Assembly: GCA_015680685.1 (NCBI GenBank)
Contig: MNCI01013713.1
Coordinates: forward strand, 93,861 to 145,716
Length of the DNA: 51,856 nt
Source: Gnetum montanum
Lineage: Eukaryota > Streptophyta > Gnetopsida > Gnetales > Gnetaceae
Reading direction: 5' to 3'
Shown here: in pieces, positions 1-11,564 of the stretch
Layout of the letters: the number at the start of each line of letters is the position of its first letter
Position numbering within the stretch: the first letter of the stretch is position 1
Translations under genes and position numbers: made by a program
The notes under the pieces: model-generated
What the model saw: the letters and a program-made list of their open reading frames with translations, nothing else
What the model was told of the DNA's origin: nothing
The model's database searches: none

Positions 1-18
1 TGGCGCTGTTGCTGAGGA
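1..18 (+). promoter_or_regulatory. Primer-binding site of E1 (tRNA-Asp type, decayed)
   Basis: It differs at three positions from the 18-nt site of A2 (45721-45738), which is complementary to the 3' end of plant tRNA-Asp. The mismatches are C-to-T or G-to-A. It is the start of minus-strand cDNA synthesis and shows that the missing 5' LTR ends 1-2 bases left of the window. Confidence 0.8.
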
Positions 19-141
19 CTAAGTATTTGTGCGAAGTAGAACATAGGAAATTATCCACATCGTTGGGAGCTTAAACGAACCCTTACGGTTAATTAAACAA
101 AAAAATTATATAACGGTCAATAGCACACCAAATAAGACATA

Positions 142-2091
142 ATGTCTTATTCTTCTTCTCATAAGAGCACTTCACCACTTAGGGATCATACAAGAAATAG
201 TTAGAAGTCTAAAACACATAACCAAAAACTGCCAATTTCTCAATAGTATCAGGTGGTATATACTCATCCCTATGAGTATATACTCGATTTTACCTTTATC
301 CTCCATCAAGATGAACAACTGCGTTGGAGAGATTTGCAAGGTAACATAATGTTACCTCCAGATCGGGTAGTCCCTGACATGCTTCTTCGTGCTCTTGCAT
401 GGATAGACATGACATAGATATACGCTGAATATGTTGTAGAAGATTTTAACATAAGGGATTACCATCCCACAACAGCACAATGTTTAAGGGACTTGAGGCA
501 GGAGAGCCACCATACATTGTTGAAGGGCAAAGGGGTCCCACACGTCCTAAGTGAAATTGGAGATGGTGAACCACTTATAACGAGTTCTCTATCAAATGAT
601 GTTCCCCCTCCTAACAATGGTGAGGAGGTGGAGTATCAGAACCTATGCTCCACGATACACAACCCTGGTTCTGATCCCCGTGAATGTCAACTATTCACTG
701 AGGGAACGAAAACACATAACAAGGACGGGCATTCAGATCGTCATCACGATTGGGGCTATAGCCACAGAAGAGAAGGTAAGAAACATCGTCATGGTGATGG
801 TTCTCCTTCTTCTTCTCCTTCATCACATCATTCACCCTCTCCTTCCACATCAGGATGTACTCATAGAGAGCATAATGGTGAGGATAAGGGCAAGCAAGAT
901 GAGAGACCTCGATGAGAGAGTCGAGAGAGAGGACGAGGGTAGTCTAGAGAGCCTATGCATGAAAGAAGGGAAAGTAGGGAACAACGTAGACATCATAGAC
1001 ATCATGAGAGAGATGATCATGATGAACCCCTACTTGCCACCCGAAGTATGCTAGATATTACGGAGGCAGTTAGAATACCAACAAGGCATCAAAAAGATAG
1101 TTGGATCAAGAGACTAGATATGAACAATATCCCACACTTCGAAGGGGGATACAATGCTGATCTACAAAATCATTTACAAGTATTTCATGATGCTTGCATC
1201 TTGCAAAATATTGAAAACAAGTGGTAGAAATTAAAGTTGTTTCTTAGGACACTCATAAAGGAAGCAAAGAGTTGGTACTAGTCCTTAGAGCCAAAAACCA
1301 TTAGGATGTGGAGTATGATGTTAGAGTTGTTCAATGATAAATATCAAACGTACTCCAGAGTGTCTAACTAGTGTAAGAAGATCCAAGAATGGAAGCAGGG
1401 TAATCATGAACCCTTGGATGCTTCCATGGGCCGATATTACACATTCCTACATCGTTGCCTGAGCCATGATTACACACAATGGGATCAACTCCACCATCTC
1501 GTAGATGGGCTAAGTTATGAAACTAGGAGAACCCTTGGGACTTATGCCCAAGGGAGACTATTTGAACTTAGATCCCATGAAATTCATAGGTTGTTGGAGC
1601 AAGTAGCTAAAGAAGAAGGGGAGCTATGGAAAAGAGAAAGCATGGAAGAATATCATCATGATCCTTCCCTCCAAAAGCAGGGAGTGAGATTCTGTGATGA
1701 AGAGGATGAGTCACCACTCAAGGAGTTGGTGTATAGAAGAACCTTGCGACTTCAAAAGCTAACAAAGGAAGTATTGGCTAAGGTAGATGAAATATGGAGC
1801 TCCTTAGATAGTAAAATTAAAACTGTCCTAAAAATCGTAGAAGAGTCTAAGGAGGAACGAAGTAGTGATCGTGATAAGAAAAAGCGGAGAGATTCAGGCC
1901 ATGCACGTGACAAGGGTAAGGGAAAAATAAATATCATTGATGAGGTTGTGGATTTGAATACATACAATGACGGTCGATGTGAGATCTACCAATATGACCA
2001 TCTTAAGGGATGTTGCCCAATAATCTCACATCTACAAGAGTCTGGGATGTATGCACTCAACCCAAGACTTAACAGACAGCAGGCACCCTGA
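142..2091 (+). pseudogene. gag: E1 gag relic
   Basis: This is a decayed copy of the capsid/nucleocapsid gene. The start at 142 (ATG TCT TAT) aligns with the ATG of A2 gag at 45866, and the TGA at 2089-2091 lies where A2 has CGA, a C-to-T change. Recognisable blocks are the N-terminal YTHP region (251-330), the histidine/serine-rich linker (790-860), the capsid core with NNIPHFEGGYNADLQ (about 1121-1165) and the glutamate-rich helices (1560-1700). In the zinc knuckle near 1978-2015 the second cysteine has become tyrosine (CEIY). In-frame stops lie in the segment 390-420 and at 1227-1229 and 1279-1281, among others. No functional Gag can come from it. Confidence 0.85.
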
Positions 2092-2689
2092 AGGTTACCT
2101 TATCTCCAAGGTAACCCAAGGCAATTCCACCAACCGTTAACATACTATCTAAGTGGAACTCTGCTATAACCCATCAGGCAAGACCAGTAGTGACAACACC
2201 CATAGTCATAGGGGATGCCACTGCCTAAAGAACAATACCCTTACCAGCAACCAGACCCATATTTCTACTACGTGCAATAGCTGGTTTCTCCAAGTGACTC
2301 CATGGGTCACACAACTCCACAATGTCACTACCAAGTTTGGGAGTATTTTAGAAGGACTCCTCCTCCTCTAGGAGATGCTCCACATCCATACCATCCTCCA
2401 AATCCATCCATCTCTCTCACACTGTTAGTTCCAATACCACTCACTCCAACAATGCAAGGGGAACTCCCCACTCAACCGCATCAACGTAATGCTACAAGAG
2501 CGGTAAACCTTCAACCCGCTGCTGGTTCTGACAACCGCAAGAAGAGAAGACCTTTCTTTAGAACCAAAAGCCTAGACAAGCTCTCACAACCACAAGTGGT
2601 TGAGTTTGTGTATGCTCCTCCAACACATAAGGCTTCGGAGCTCCCTTCAAACCAACACTAGAGCTTAACACATACGGTTATGTTAATAC

Positions 2690-3120
2690 ATATCGTTACT
2701 GACTAGATCAAGGTAGGCCACCTTCCCAAGAAACTCTCTGACCCTGGAAGTCCCTTAATCTACCTCCAAGTCATCAGGAATGAACCACATAAGGCTCTTC
2801 TTAACTCAGGTTCTAGAGTCAACTTAATCTCACAAGAAATGTATCAAGCCTGGAACCTACCCCAACTCAAGAAGAGCAATATTCAACTAGGGCTGGCTGA
2901 CCAGTCCATCACCATTCCCTTGGGATTCATGGAGGTAATCGTTACCACTATGTGTGGTTGGTCATACCCAACTGATTTCCTAGTGATAGAAGTCAATCGC
3001 AACAAAGGGGACTTCCCAATTATAATGGGAAGGGCATGGCTCAGTATAATAGATGCACGCCTAGGAATTCATGATCTTTCCTTGGAGATATCTAAGGTAA
3101 ACATTTATGGAAAGATCTAG
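2690..3120 (+). pseudogene. E1 aspartic protease relic
   Basis: This is a retropepsin domain homologous to A2 48370-48840. The motif that reads LLDSGSGVNLIS in A2 reads LLNSGSRVNLIS here, so the catalytic aspartate (codon 2803-2805) is asparagine. The flap and C-terminal block FPIIMGRAWLSIIDA (about 3016-3060) is well kept. An in-frame TAG ends it at 3118-3120. A further 300 bp (3121-3430) still aligns with the protease-RT spacer of A2, and then homology ends. Confidence 0.8.
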
Positions 3121-3430
3121 AAGAAAAAATTTCCATGCATCACATATAGTGACTCAAAGGATGATGATATGGGGGAATGCTCAGCATCTCCTACATGCAA
3201 CTGGTGTGCCCTAGAAAATCTGATACAAAGGGGCCTATATGTAGCAACCACACAACAAGTGGAAACCCTATGGTTGATAGCTAATCAGAAGAGCAACCGA
3301 CCAACATGCATGGAACGAACTAGGGGAACAACTCATGCTCGCAATGAAGGCATAGATACATTGGAGTATGAGTGTCGCTGACTTCCATCCCTTAACTTGA
3401 GAACATCAGTTGGGAGAAGTTGGCCACTTC

Positions 3431-5394
3431 TAAGAAACTCAAATAGGTGTTCATTATTTTGAATCTCTCCCTTTCCATTCAGTCATGGGAGAGATGGCCA
3501 CCTATGCTAATCATTTGGGGCCCTCAGTTCTTTTATGTTTTTGTTTTACATATTTCCTTAACTTTTCTTATTTTTGTTTTACAACATCGTTACACTTTTT
3601 CATTTCTTTGTGTGTGTGTGTTATCCATCTTGTAAGTTTGTCACCCAATAAGCGTTCTTAATAATGGTATGAACTGTTTTCCTATTGATTGCTAATGTTT
3701 GGTTTTTACCTTTAAGTCATGATGTTGATACTGAGGTATGGTTCTTTTAATATGACAAGCAATGAGTCCACTTCATCCATTCGTCCACAAGTTTCTATGG
3801 TCTCTTTTGGCTTGGAAATGTACAGTCTCTTTCTATAATAAGAACTATAATGAATCAGTGACTGGCCATTTCTCAAACTAAGGAAGGACTCAAGGATTGA
3901 AAAGGGTGTGACTTCAAGGGAACTTGATGTATTTGTGTTGGCCGTTCTCTTGGGTGCTTGGATGTTTTCCTCTTGAGTTTTCTTACCATTTCGACATTAC
4001 CTAATTACTGGGAAGCTGAGCTAATAAAAATAATAAAGTCTTTGCATGGTGTGGTTCTCACACATAAACATATAAAAAAAACTGTGAGAATTCAAAGCAC
4101 ACCCGTTAGATGAAATAATCATTTGGGCTACAAGCACTAGTTATGGAACTAAAATAAAAATGTTCCCTCTAAGTAAGGCCCTTCTCGCTTCCCATTCTCT
4201 TCTCCTTCATTTCATCGGAATGGTGGTGGCTCTTGGGTGAAGGCATTCTTGTTACTTCAAGGGGATGGATTGGCCAAATACATTGATGCGAAGTCACTGA
4301 ATGTGGTTTGTTTGAGGCTGAAGTTGGAATGGGACCTACTAAGTCACATTAATCATAAAATCCACAAGGGGCTGTACACCACATTGTTCTTGGGATTCCA
4401 TTCCATTCTCTTCTCTCCATCCTTCTCTCCATTGTTCACCTCATTTCCAGTTGTATCAGTAGTCCATATTTTGGTTGATGCATTGTTTTCTTTTTGGTAA
4501 ATTCTTGTGGTTAAGACTTTAAATTTTGTTCCAAATGACATTCCCAAAGCCTACGAACTCTTTGAATGTGGGTTTGTCAGGGTATTAAAGGCATGAGCTT
4601 GCTTTGGGGAGGACCCACTGGCATTCCTANATTGGAAACTACATGGGACACGTGTCAGATGTAGCACTTTTATCTCTTTGGTGGTTGAAACCACCCAAAA
4701 TTGTTGTANTATTTTTTCCATCTATATTATTTTGTTCATTTCCATCCTAACATCCATTTCATCGATGTTATAGTTTTCTTTTTCCCCATCTTTCTTGTTA
4801 TTTTTCTTTCTCCATTCTCTTGCTACCAGAGGTTCATGATTAGTCATGGGGGTCTTGGTCTAATTTTTTCAATTTTCTCCTAACCCTTACACCTTCAGTA
4901 GTCACCACTATGATATCTTCAAATCCGTATCAACCATACCACAACTTAGCCAATGGACCTTTCACCGAAGCAAGGTATCAATTGCATTATGATTCATTTA
5001 CCCTTGCTAATATAAAGATTGTGTTGTGTGTGAACATGGCAATCATGCAACAATGGATTGGATCTGGAGGGAACACTTGGAATGGCGCAGTCCTAAAAGA
5101 AACTATGTAAGGAGCAAGATCGATGGTGCACTTATGGATAGACAATGAAAGGTGCAGTCTTGGTGTTGGAAGCAGTAAGACTTCTTCTTCTTCTCTCTTC
5201 TCTCTCAGCTGCCAAATAAGGCCTGATGTCAAATGTATAATGTGTTCACTCTTGTTGTCATGAACACTAGTTTTGTCTTGTCTTGTAATGATGATCCATT
5301 CACATGTCATCCCATTAGTTCCATTTTGAGTCAATAATCCCATATCATCCCAATATTTTGTAAGGAACTCGAGGACGAGTTTTTATTCAGTCAT
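3431..5394 (+). other. E1 3' non-coding region replacing pol
   Basis: There is no coding homology to A2. The stretch is T-rich (3520-3640, 4700-4830) with two isolated ambiguous bases (4630, 4709). Part of it (4590-4630) resembles the 3' non-coding region of M1 and the array. The last part, ending in GAGGACGAGTTTTTATTCAG before the polypurine run, matches the reverse complement of 20991-21030 beside the M1 LTR. I see no gene here. Confidence 0.6.
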
Positions 5395-5401
5395 GGGGGT
5401 A
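5395..5401 (+). promoter_or_regulatory. Polypurine end of E1
   Basis: GGGGGTA lies directly before the 3' LTR. The reverse complement, TACCCCC, lies beside the M1 LTR (20991) and the right edge of LTR-C (27344), with a decayed form TACCCCT at 36070. It primes plus-strand cDNA. Confidence 0.65.
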
Positions 5402-6242
5402 TAATGGGACGCGATATTGCATGGGCCGCGATATTACATCACCCGCAATATTGCGTACGCGATATCGCGTCTTCCCCTGTGATATCATGTACGTAATATC
5501 GTAGTGTGCCATCAAATCTATAAATAAGAGGCCTCCCTTATTCCTCATTCTAGGCCTAGCCCGTAGTGAAACTTTGGCAGTTTTTCCTCTCCAAAGATAG
5601 AATAATTTCCATGTGCCTACAATAGGAGCTTTAAAGTGAACAGATCTTTATTCGAGCAAATATTGTACCTGAACACAAGTTTGTGTATGGCAATAAAGAT
5701 GAACTTCTTGGATAAACCTTGCAGTGCATGGAATAGGCTAAATAGCATTTTAATTATTGTTATTTATTGTTCATGTTTTAATGCTTTATTAGTTCATTAA
5801 ATCTTTCTCAACCCTTCTCTCCTAGTTAAGTGCATTGAGTACAACCACTTCCAGCATGTGCGTTACGCTTAGTGATCCCAGTAACGAATAGCGTTTGGTA
5901 ACCAAGGTTGCATTGGTTTAGGGTGTGAACGATAAGTGAGAACGGATACTGATGCTAGGTTAATTAAGGCTTAGTTAGTTAGTTAAAGTTAGTTAATTAG
6001 TCTCTTCACCCTTCACCTTATTAGCATAGGAGAAAAAACATAAAAGACATAAAAATCACATACCTCAGATGTACTTAACCATACAACCGTGAAAAATACA
6101 AGTAAGTCTGGGAAGATAACAAATGATTAACCTCAAGTGTTCCATAAGGTGTGTAGGCACTTAGTCTGAGGAGTTCGACCAGATCGCACGTGTAACACTC
6201 TTATTCATATGGTTGAGTGTAGGATTACCTCGCCACTCATCA
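5402..6242 (+). repeat. 3' LTR of E1 (841 bp)
   Basis: It starts TAATGG (TGATGA in the A2 LTR) and ends CTCATCA, matching the A2 5' LTR along its length. U3 carries six GATATC-like palindromic motifs (5409-5505), with a TATAAATA box at 5519-5526. It is 188 bp shorter than the A2 LTR, mainly because it lacks the composite repeat array found at 45022-45340. Confidence 0.85.
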
Positions 6243-7441
6243 GCTATGAACTCTCGTATTTTGTTTAACAAGGCACTCCATTGTTGGATGAATTTTTGCA
6301 AGAGCTCTAGGTGGCCCTATTTGACTTACATTAGCTAGTTCAAGATTACTTTTGACTTTAGGTTGTACTTGAAGCATGTCATGAACTGGCTCAAGAGGTC
6401 TTCCAAAGAGGAGATAAAGCCTCTGGGTAGCATGCGGTACCAGTCTAACACTTTGTCAATCAATGACATGAAAAATACACACATGATGGCATGCGACCAT
6501 GCCTACAGCAGTAGGCACTTGGACCTGAACATGACCACATGCATGTTGGGGTCTCCTTCACCATTGTATTTGGTGAATTGAGGTAGTGGGACCCCAATTA
6601 GTAGAGTTAGAGGTGGGACCACAAGACTTATAGGATCGTCTTGGTAGAAGTCTAGTACTTTGATAATTTTAGAGGAGGTAGCTTTGAGTCACTTCACCTT
6701 TTCTATTAAGGTTTGGATCAGTTGGAATGCTTGGTCTAAATTTTGGGATGCTCCAACTAGCTACATTAGATGTGCTATTTGCTATGTTGGTTGTGTGGCC
6801 CATGACCTGATCACAAGTTGTGGACCTACGCAAGGTGCTTGATGCGTTAGCTGTGTTATAGGAACAATGATTAGGGCAGCCACACATGCGTGGACCAACA
6901 CACAGGATGACAATGAAATAGGCAAGACGTAGGATGCCTGAGTCATTTGGAGCCTGAAGACAGGCCCTCTGTGAACCTATGGATGAGCTAGCGTGATTAC
7001 TGCTAGGAAAGATGGCTAGGAAAGTTTAGATGATGCCATGAAGGGCAAGTTGAAGGGAGCTATTGCATCATAATAAGTGCATTGCATCTGATGGGTTGCT
7101 ACTACAAGCATACATCAAAGCCTAACAGAGTGGAAAGGTGATGTCCATGTTATGAAAGTCTCAGGAAGGATGGGTGAATTGAACTAAGGAGGGGCCGAAT
7201 TAGGGATTGCTTATTGGAAGATGGTATGAAAGGGGGCCTCGTGTTCAAAGCAAGCTTTGAACTTTTCCTCTTCCTTTTGTAAGGCTTCCTTGTAGTTAGT
7301 TCCCACATCGTGCTCACCTGCTTGGATGAGTTGGGATAACAACTGGTGGTGGGACTTTGTGAGTGAGATGATGTTGAATGAGGAAGGGATATACTCCTGT
7401 CCATCCCAATGGATTAGTTCAAAGTCCTATTTTTCCTCCAT
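6243..7441 (-). pseudogene. gag: Gag relic of a second, unrelated Ty3/gypsy lineage, interrupted by E1
   Basis: Translating '-' from about 7441 down to 6243 gives a degenerate gag. A proline/alanine-rich N-terminal part is followed by the capsid motif PQFTKYNGEGDPNMHV (around 6530-6580), then the helix block VLDWYRMLPRGFISSLEDL and a final QKFIQQWSALLNKIREFI that runs straight into the E1 LTR end. It holds several stops. The sequence is quite unlike the gag of E1, A2 and M1. E1 evidently jumped into it, and the rest should lie left of the window beyond the E1 5' LTR. The start at 7441 is a guess. Confidence 0.6.
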
Positions 7442-8148
7442 GTCAAGGTGATCTGTAGGTAACCTTGCTTGGACCTTTTCATATATGAAGTTTTATTGCT
7501 TAATGCTAAGCATGACATACTCTAGATCTTGGCCGTGTAGCCTAAGGGATTACCTTGGCCTGGCCATTATGAGATTCGCAGGGTTGCTAATCCTAATCTC
7601 TTGTTAGATAGGTAAGATACCAAGTATGTTTGAAATTGACACCGAAGGTTGATCCAGGTTCATGGTTGCAAATCAAGTTGTAAAGGTAAACTGCAGAGGT
7701 TTTTGGCTATAGAATACAGTGGACCAAGCTGAAACTAACTCTGTTTTGGCTGATACCATTCACTACAATCTCCACTGTGGAGAGCTGACTACACTGTCTA
7801 CACTAACTATGCTCTCCACTACGAAGAGCTAACTACACTCTCCATGATAGAGAGCTAACTACATTTTCTATGCTGAATAGGACTATGCTTCAACTGAGGA
7901 CAATGGGAACTTAGAAAAATAGTGGAGAGAAGTGCAATTTGGGGTTGCTACATGGGGTCCTAGGGGGACTGATTGTAGGGTTGAATCTACACCGATGGAT
8001 CAACAAATAACTATGGTGTAGAGATTAACCATAGTTAATATTTTAGGTGAAAATAAGGATGTTAATGTGTGGGGATTGCTACCCAAACATAGTTTTAGGT
8101 GTGGCTATGCATTAAAATAGGCAAAAATGCAAATAAAATGTGAAAAAT

Positions 8149-8191
<43 letters not shown>

Positions 8192-8885
8192 CAGAACACC
8201 ACCCCAAATAGGGTTGATCGTAGTTAACACCAAAAGGGGTTAGAAGGTACATGGTGTACAATAGGCATAGTGGATAGTGTAGTCACAATCTTAGGGATGT
8301 TTGGCTATGAAGACTAGCATTTTGTCGAGGTGTCTACGTCTACTAAGTTGGCTACCATGGTGTACTACTGGCTAGGCTACAATGGTCTGCAACTTCACCA
8401 GTATGCCTTTGGTTCTCTCCCAAGTACTCCTTAGTTTTTCCAAGTCTCTAGTTTGCTAATTTGTGAAGTTTGAAATTTGCCAACCCTGAAAACATTGAGG
8501 GTGAGTGTGTTTATAGGCCTAGGGCTAGCAAAAGATGCAGGATGGCTACCATGTCGTAGAGGGGATGGTTGGGACTATGCTCTCTACTAGGTTGTTGGTG
8601 TTGTGCTTTGCTAGAATCTGTGACACTATGAGACTGTGACTACACTGCCAACTGCATGTGTGTGCCAAGAAAATTGCAAGGTACCTAAAAATGCAACTTG
8701 GAGACAACGCTCTAGGACAATGTTCTCCATGCTCTTACGTGGGGTTGAGCGTAGTTACAATTTTGGGGCAAAAAAGAGGGTACTAAAGAGAAGTATTTTG
8801 CTAACTACGCTTACCGAAGGTGAGTTGAAGCTGAGTTGAGTGGTGTTGCTATACTATGGAGGCTGTTAGAGGCTGTTCTTACTAA
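7442..8885. other. Intergenic or degenerate 5' part of the older gypsy element
   Basis: No gene is recognised. Near 7741-7752 the '-' strand reads TGGTATCAG, the core of an initiator-Met primer site. This could be the PBS of the older gag relic, but no clear LTR border follows it. Repeats of the type CTCTCCACTGTGGAGAG and ACTATGCTCTCCACT are scattered through 7765-7870. Confidence 0.3.
8151..8189. repeat. (AG)n microsatellite
   Basis: An uninterrupted AG dinucleotide tract of about 19.5 units, likely polymorphic. Confidence 0.95.
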
Positions 8886-9165
8886 CTACGCTTAACTATG
8901 CTCTGGACTAGGGGAGAGCATAGCCTCACAATTAGAAAAATTTATAAAAAATAGCTATGTGCTAGACTATGCTCTCCACTAAAGGTTGACTATGCTTTAG
9001 GGCAGTGGAGAGCATAGTTCCAACACTTAGAAAAATTTCCAACAATTGGCTTTGTTGTGACACTTAGAAAAAAATTGGAAAATTGGCCTTCGTATTGACT
9101 ATGCTCTCCACAAGAGGTTGACTATGCTCTGGGGTAGTGGAAAGCGTAGTCGCAACAATTAGAAA
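8886..9165. repeat. Tandem hairpin repeat, ~130-bp period
   Basis: Units contain ACTATGCTCTCCACT and its reverse complement AGTGGAGAGCATAGT, separated by about 23 bases. The pair at 8966-8980 and 9004-9018 is a perfect 15-bp inverted repeat. The next unit (9098-9111 with 9137-9150) is imperfect, and an earlier half-unit lies at 8895-8922. Units also share a TTAGAAAAATTT segment. Related single motifs occur at 7806-7820 and 8573-8585. Confidence 0.7.
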
Positions 9166-9440
9166 AATTTGCAATCGGGATGTTATAGTCTGAATTTAGT
9201 GGTGCTTCAAGTGTCCTGCATGAGGACATTTTCTTTACATACGTAATTGGAAAAAATTAGAGCATGTTTAAAACAATTTCTTATATGTGAATTTCAAGTG
9301 AAAATGCAAACTTATGATATCTTACTTTTATAACCAAATTTGCTTCCTCTTGAATTTGAAGCCCTTTAGCAATTTAGTGCTTATACTTAAAAGTTAAATC
9401 ACATGAAGGAAGTCAATTATGCTAAGGAGATAATGAATGC

Positions 9441-9480
9441 TACATAAGAAAATGGATGATTACATAAGAAAATGGATGAT
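9441..9480. repeat. 20-bp tandem duplication, two copies
   Basis: TACATAAGAAAATGGATGAT occurs twice in direct succession, with a third partial unit (TACAT) after it. Confidence 0.9.
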
Positions 9481-9681
9481 TACATCCAGGAAAATTATGG
9501 CTTTAGTCATGTAATATTATAATAGAGGATCTTCCTTTAAAAAAAAGGATCTTTCAAAAGACTATAAAACAAAAAGTCTTGACTAAAGTTTAGTTCAATA
9601 CATCAGTGAAAAAGGAATTTTTATTTACATTCTATTAGAGAAGATTTGTTACCTAGTACTCAAAAGTATCTATTCTTAGCT

Positions 9682-9867
9682 ATTCCTTTTTATCTAAAGA
9701 ATCAGATTGCTAGAGCAAAAATGAGCTCTCATCATCTTCTTATTAAGATAGATCATTGGATTAATTTACCGAGATAAGAGTGTATTTGTAGACTATACAA
9801 ATAAAGCATAGAAGATGAAAAACATATCTTTTATTTTGCCCATCTTCGGCTCATATTCAAATGAATT
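9682..9867 (+). pseudogene. Possible LINE-type RT zinc-binding tail relic
   Basis: One frame reads with three stops but keeps the spacing of the C-terminal zinc-binding region of many non-LTR reverse transcriptases: SSHHLLIKIDHWINLPR, then C-x-C, then IEDEKHIFYF. The final CP.Y is degraded. A similar pattern by chance is possible, and no RT core is visible upstream. Confidence 0.3.
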
Positions 9868-11564
9868 ATAATATTAATTGTAATCTCCTAATTGTTTTCT
9901 TTCAGATTCACCCTATGTGCTTTTGCAATTACATCAACAATGTTTTCAACTTTTTCAAAAATATGTTGAGGCTTTATAGCCATCCAACAAATCCTTTGTG
10001 GTTTTTTGGATCCCATTTTTTTAGGAAAAGCTTAGAACGACAACCACAATGACGACAATATCATGATTTGAATATTTATTCTATGCAAAAAAGCATTCAA
10101 AGCTTTGGATCACACCTTATCAATTACCACTTTGTCATTTGCAATGATATTTTAAATTTTTATCCTAAGTCCATTTCTCTTATAAAAATAATATATTTTT
10201 TGAAAACATAATAAATATAATAATTTTACCTATAGTAAGTGTATGGCCTTCAATGTACATGTGGATCAAAGTTATGCAAACCAGGCAATCACTACTAGTT
10301 TATTGTTATATATCTTGATTTCTTTATAGTGGAGTTTAATTAAGCTTTGAATTTTCAATATGTTTTAATGTATTTGAATATAGTTTTAATATGTTTGAAT
10401 TTTCAAACATAATTTCAAACACTTCATGTTAAACCTCAAATGTTTGCAGTAAATAAATTAAATAATTTTTCAGGAGTTAATGAATAGTTTTATGTTATGT
10501 TAACTAATCCAACTATTCATCTTCCTTCTTAGACTTCAACTTTGTCTCCCACTTCAAATTCAACTCTACTCATTATATTTGCATACTTAAATTATTAAGA
10601 AAATCCTACGTTAACATATGCTCTAAATTCTAGTTTGACAACGTAAACTTGGACTCTAAGTGAACGAGGCCCTCCAGACATATAGCAACTAAGGTGTAAC
10701 AAATAAATAAAGTGGGTGTTTACCCAAAAAATTATAGTAATTAATAAAAAATTAGTGTCATAGAAAATTTTAGAAAAAAAAGATTCTGAAAATGACTAAT
10801 TTAGCTATATATTTATAATATATATCTATTATTTGACAGAGAGAATTTTTTATATTTTTCAAATTAATTTAGTAAAATTTATTTTTATATTGAAAACAAA
10901 AATCAAAACCAATGTACATTTGGTGAAAAAGGTTTGTCTATTCATGCTAATTTTAAGATAGACTTATTTTACAGTAAACTCACCATTACGATGATAAAAT
11001 TATTTAACTGTTAAGGACGAAGACTCTCTTGTTAGTTGATAGGTAACAACATATGTGAATCAAATATTTAATAATTTTTAAAGGAGAATAAGATTTATAG
11101 ATTATACTTTTCATGATCTCTCAATGAAGAGCAAGGCTTATTGATTATAAGTTTCATAACTTTTAAACAAAAAATAAAATTTATATATCAAATTTTTGGT
11201 AACCGGATCAAGAAAAAAAATTTCATCATTTATGATATGTTATCACTCGGTTGAATTTGTTCTTTTTTGTAAGTTCTTATAAGCATTGCAAATTTGGCCA
11301 AGAGCAAAACATCCCAAAAAGTTCAATGGTTTATTATAGGCAATTGATAGGGATCTATCTATATTTCACATAATAAAATATAGAATTGAATGCAAATATT
11401 TTTTTTTCTTGATCCCATTACGAAAAACTTCAATATGTTTAGAGATTACAATGCAAAGCTTTTGCTAAAGAGAGGTGGTCTTTGAAATTTGGTTCAGTAT
11501 TTTGGATCTGTGTGGAATCCTGAAGGAATTATCATCAGTCATCGTGGTCCCCGTCAATGCTAAA

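Larger units (their letters stand above)
1..6242 (+). mobile_element. E1: polymerase-less Ty3/gypsy (OTA, Athila/Tat-like) element, 5' LTR outside window
   Basis: The element reads from a tRNA-Asp-type primer site at base 1, through gag and protease relics, a ~2-kb non-coding tail and a GGGGGTA polypurine end, to a 3' LTR ending in CTCATCA. Gag and protease align throughout with the A2 element at 44691-51856. Homology stops near 3430, just before where RT begins in A2. RT, RNase H and integrase are therefore absent, not merely decayed. The tail resembles the 3' non-coding part of M1 and the array (compare 4590-4625 with 21960-22020 in reverse complement). E1 is inserted in an older gypsy gag, seen at its right edge. 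Its target duplication cannot be tested because the left flank is outside the window. Confidence 0.85.
9166..11564. other. AT-rich intergenic DNA, no supported gene
   Basis: The stretch is very AT-rich with no open frame that looks coding. It contains a perfect 20-bp tandem duplication (9441-9460 and 9461-9480) and a possible non-LTR retroelement relic (9682-9867). I see nothing else. Confidence 0.6.

Noticed and set aside
7730-7760. Initiator-Met primer site (TGGTATCAG on '-') of the older gypsy element
   Set aside because: Only nine bases match and no LTR terminus adjoins it, so it was not listed as a separate feature.
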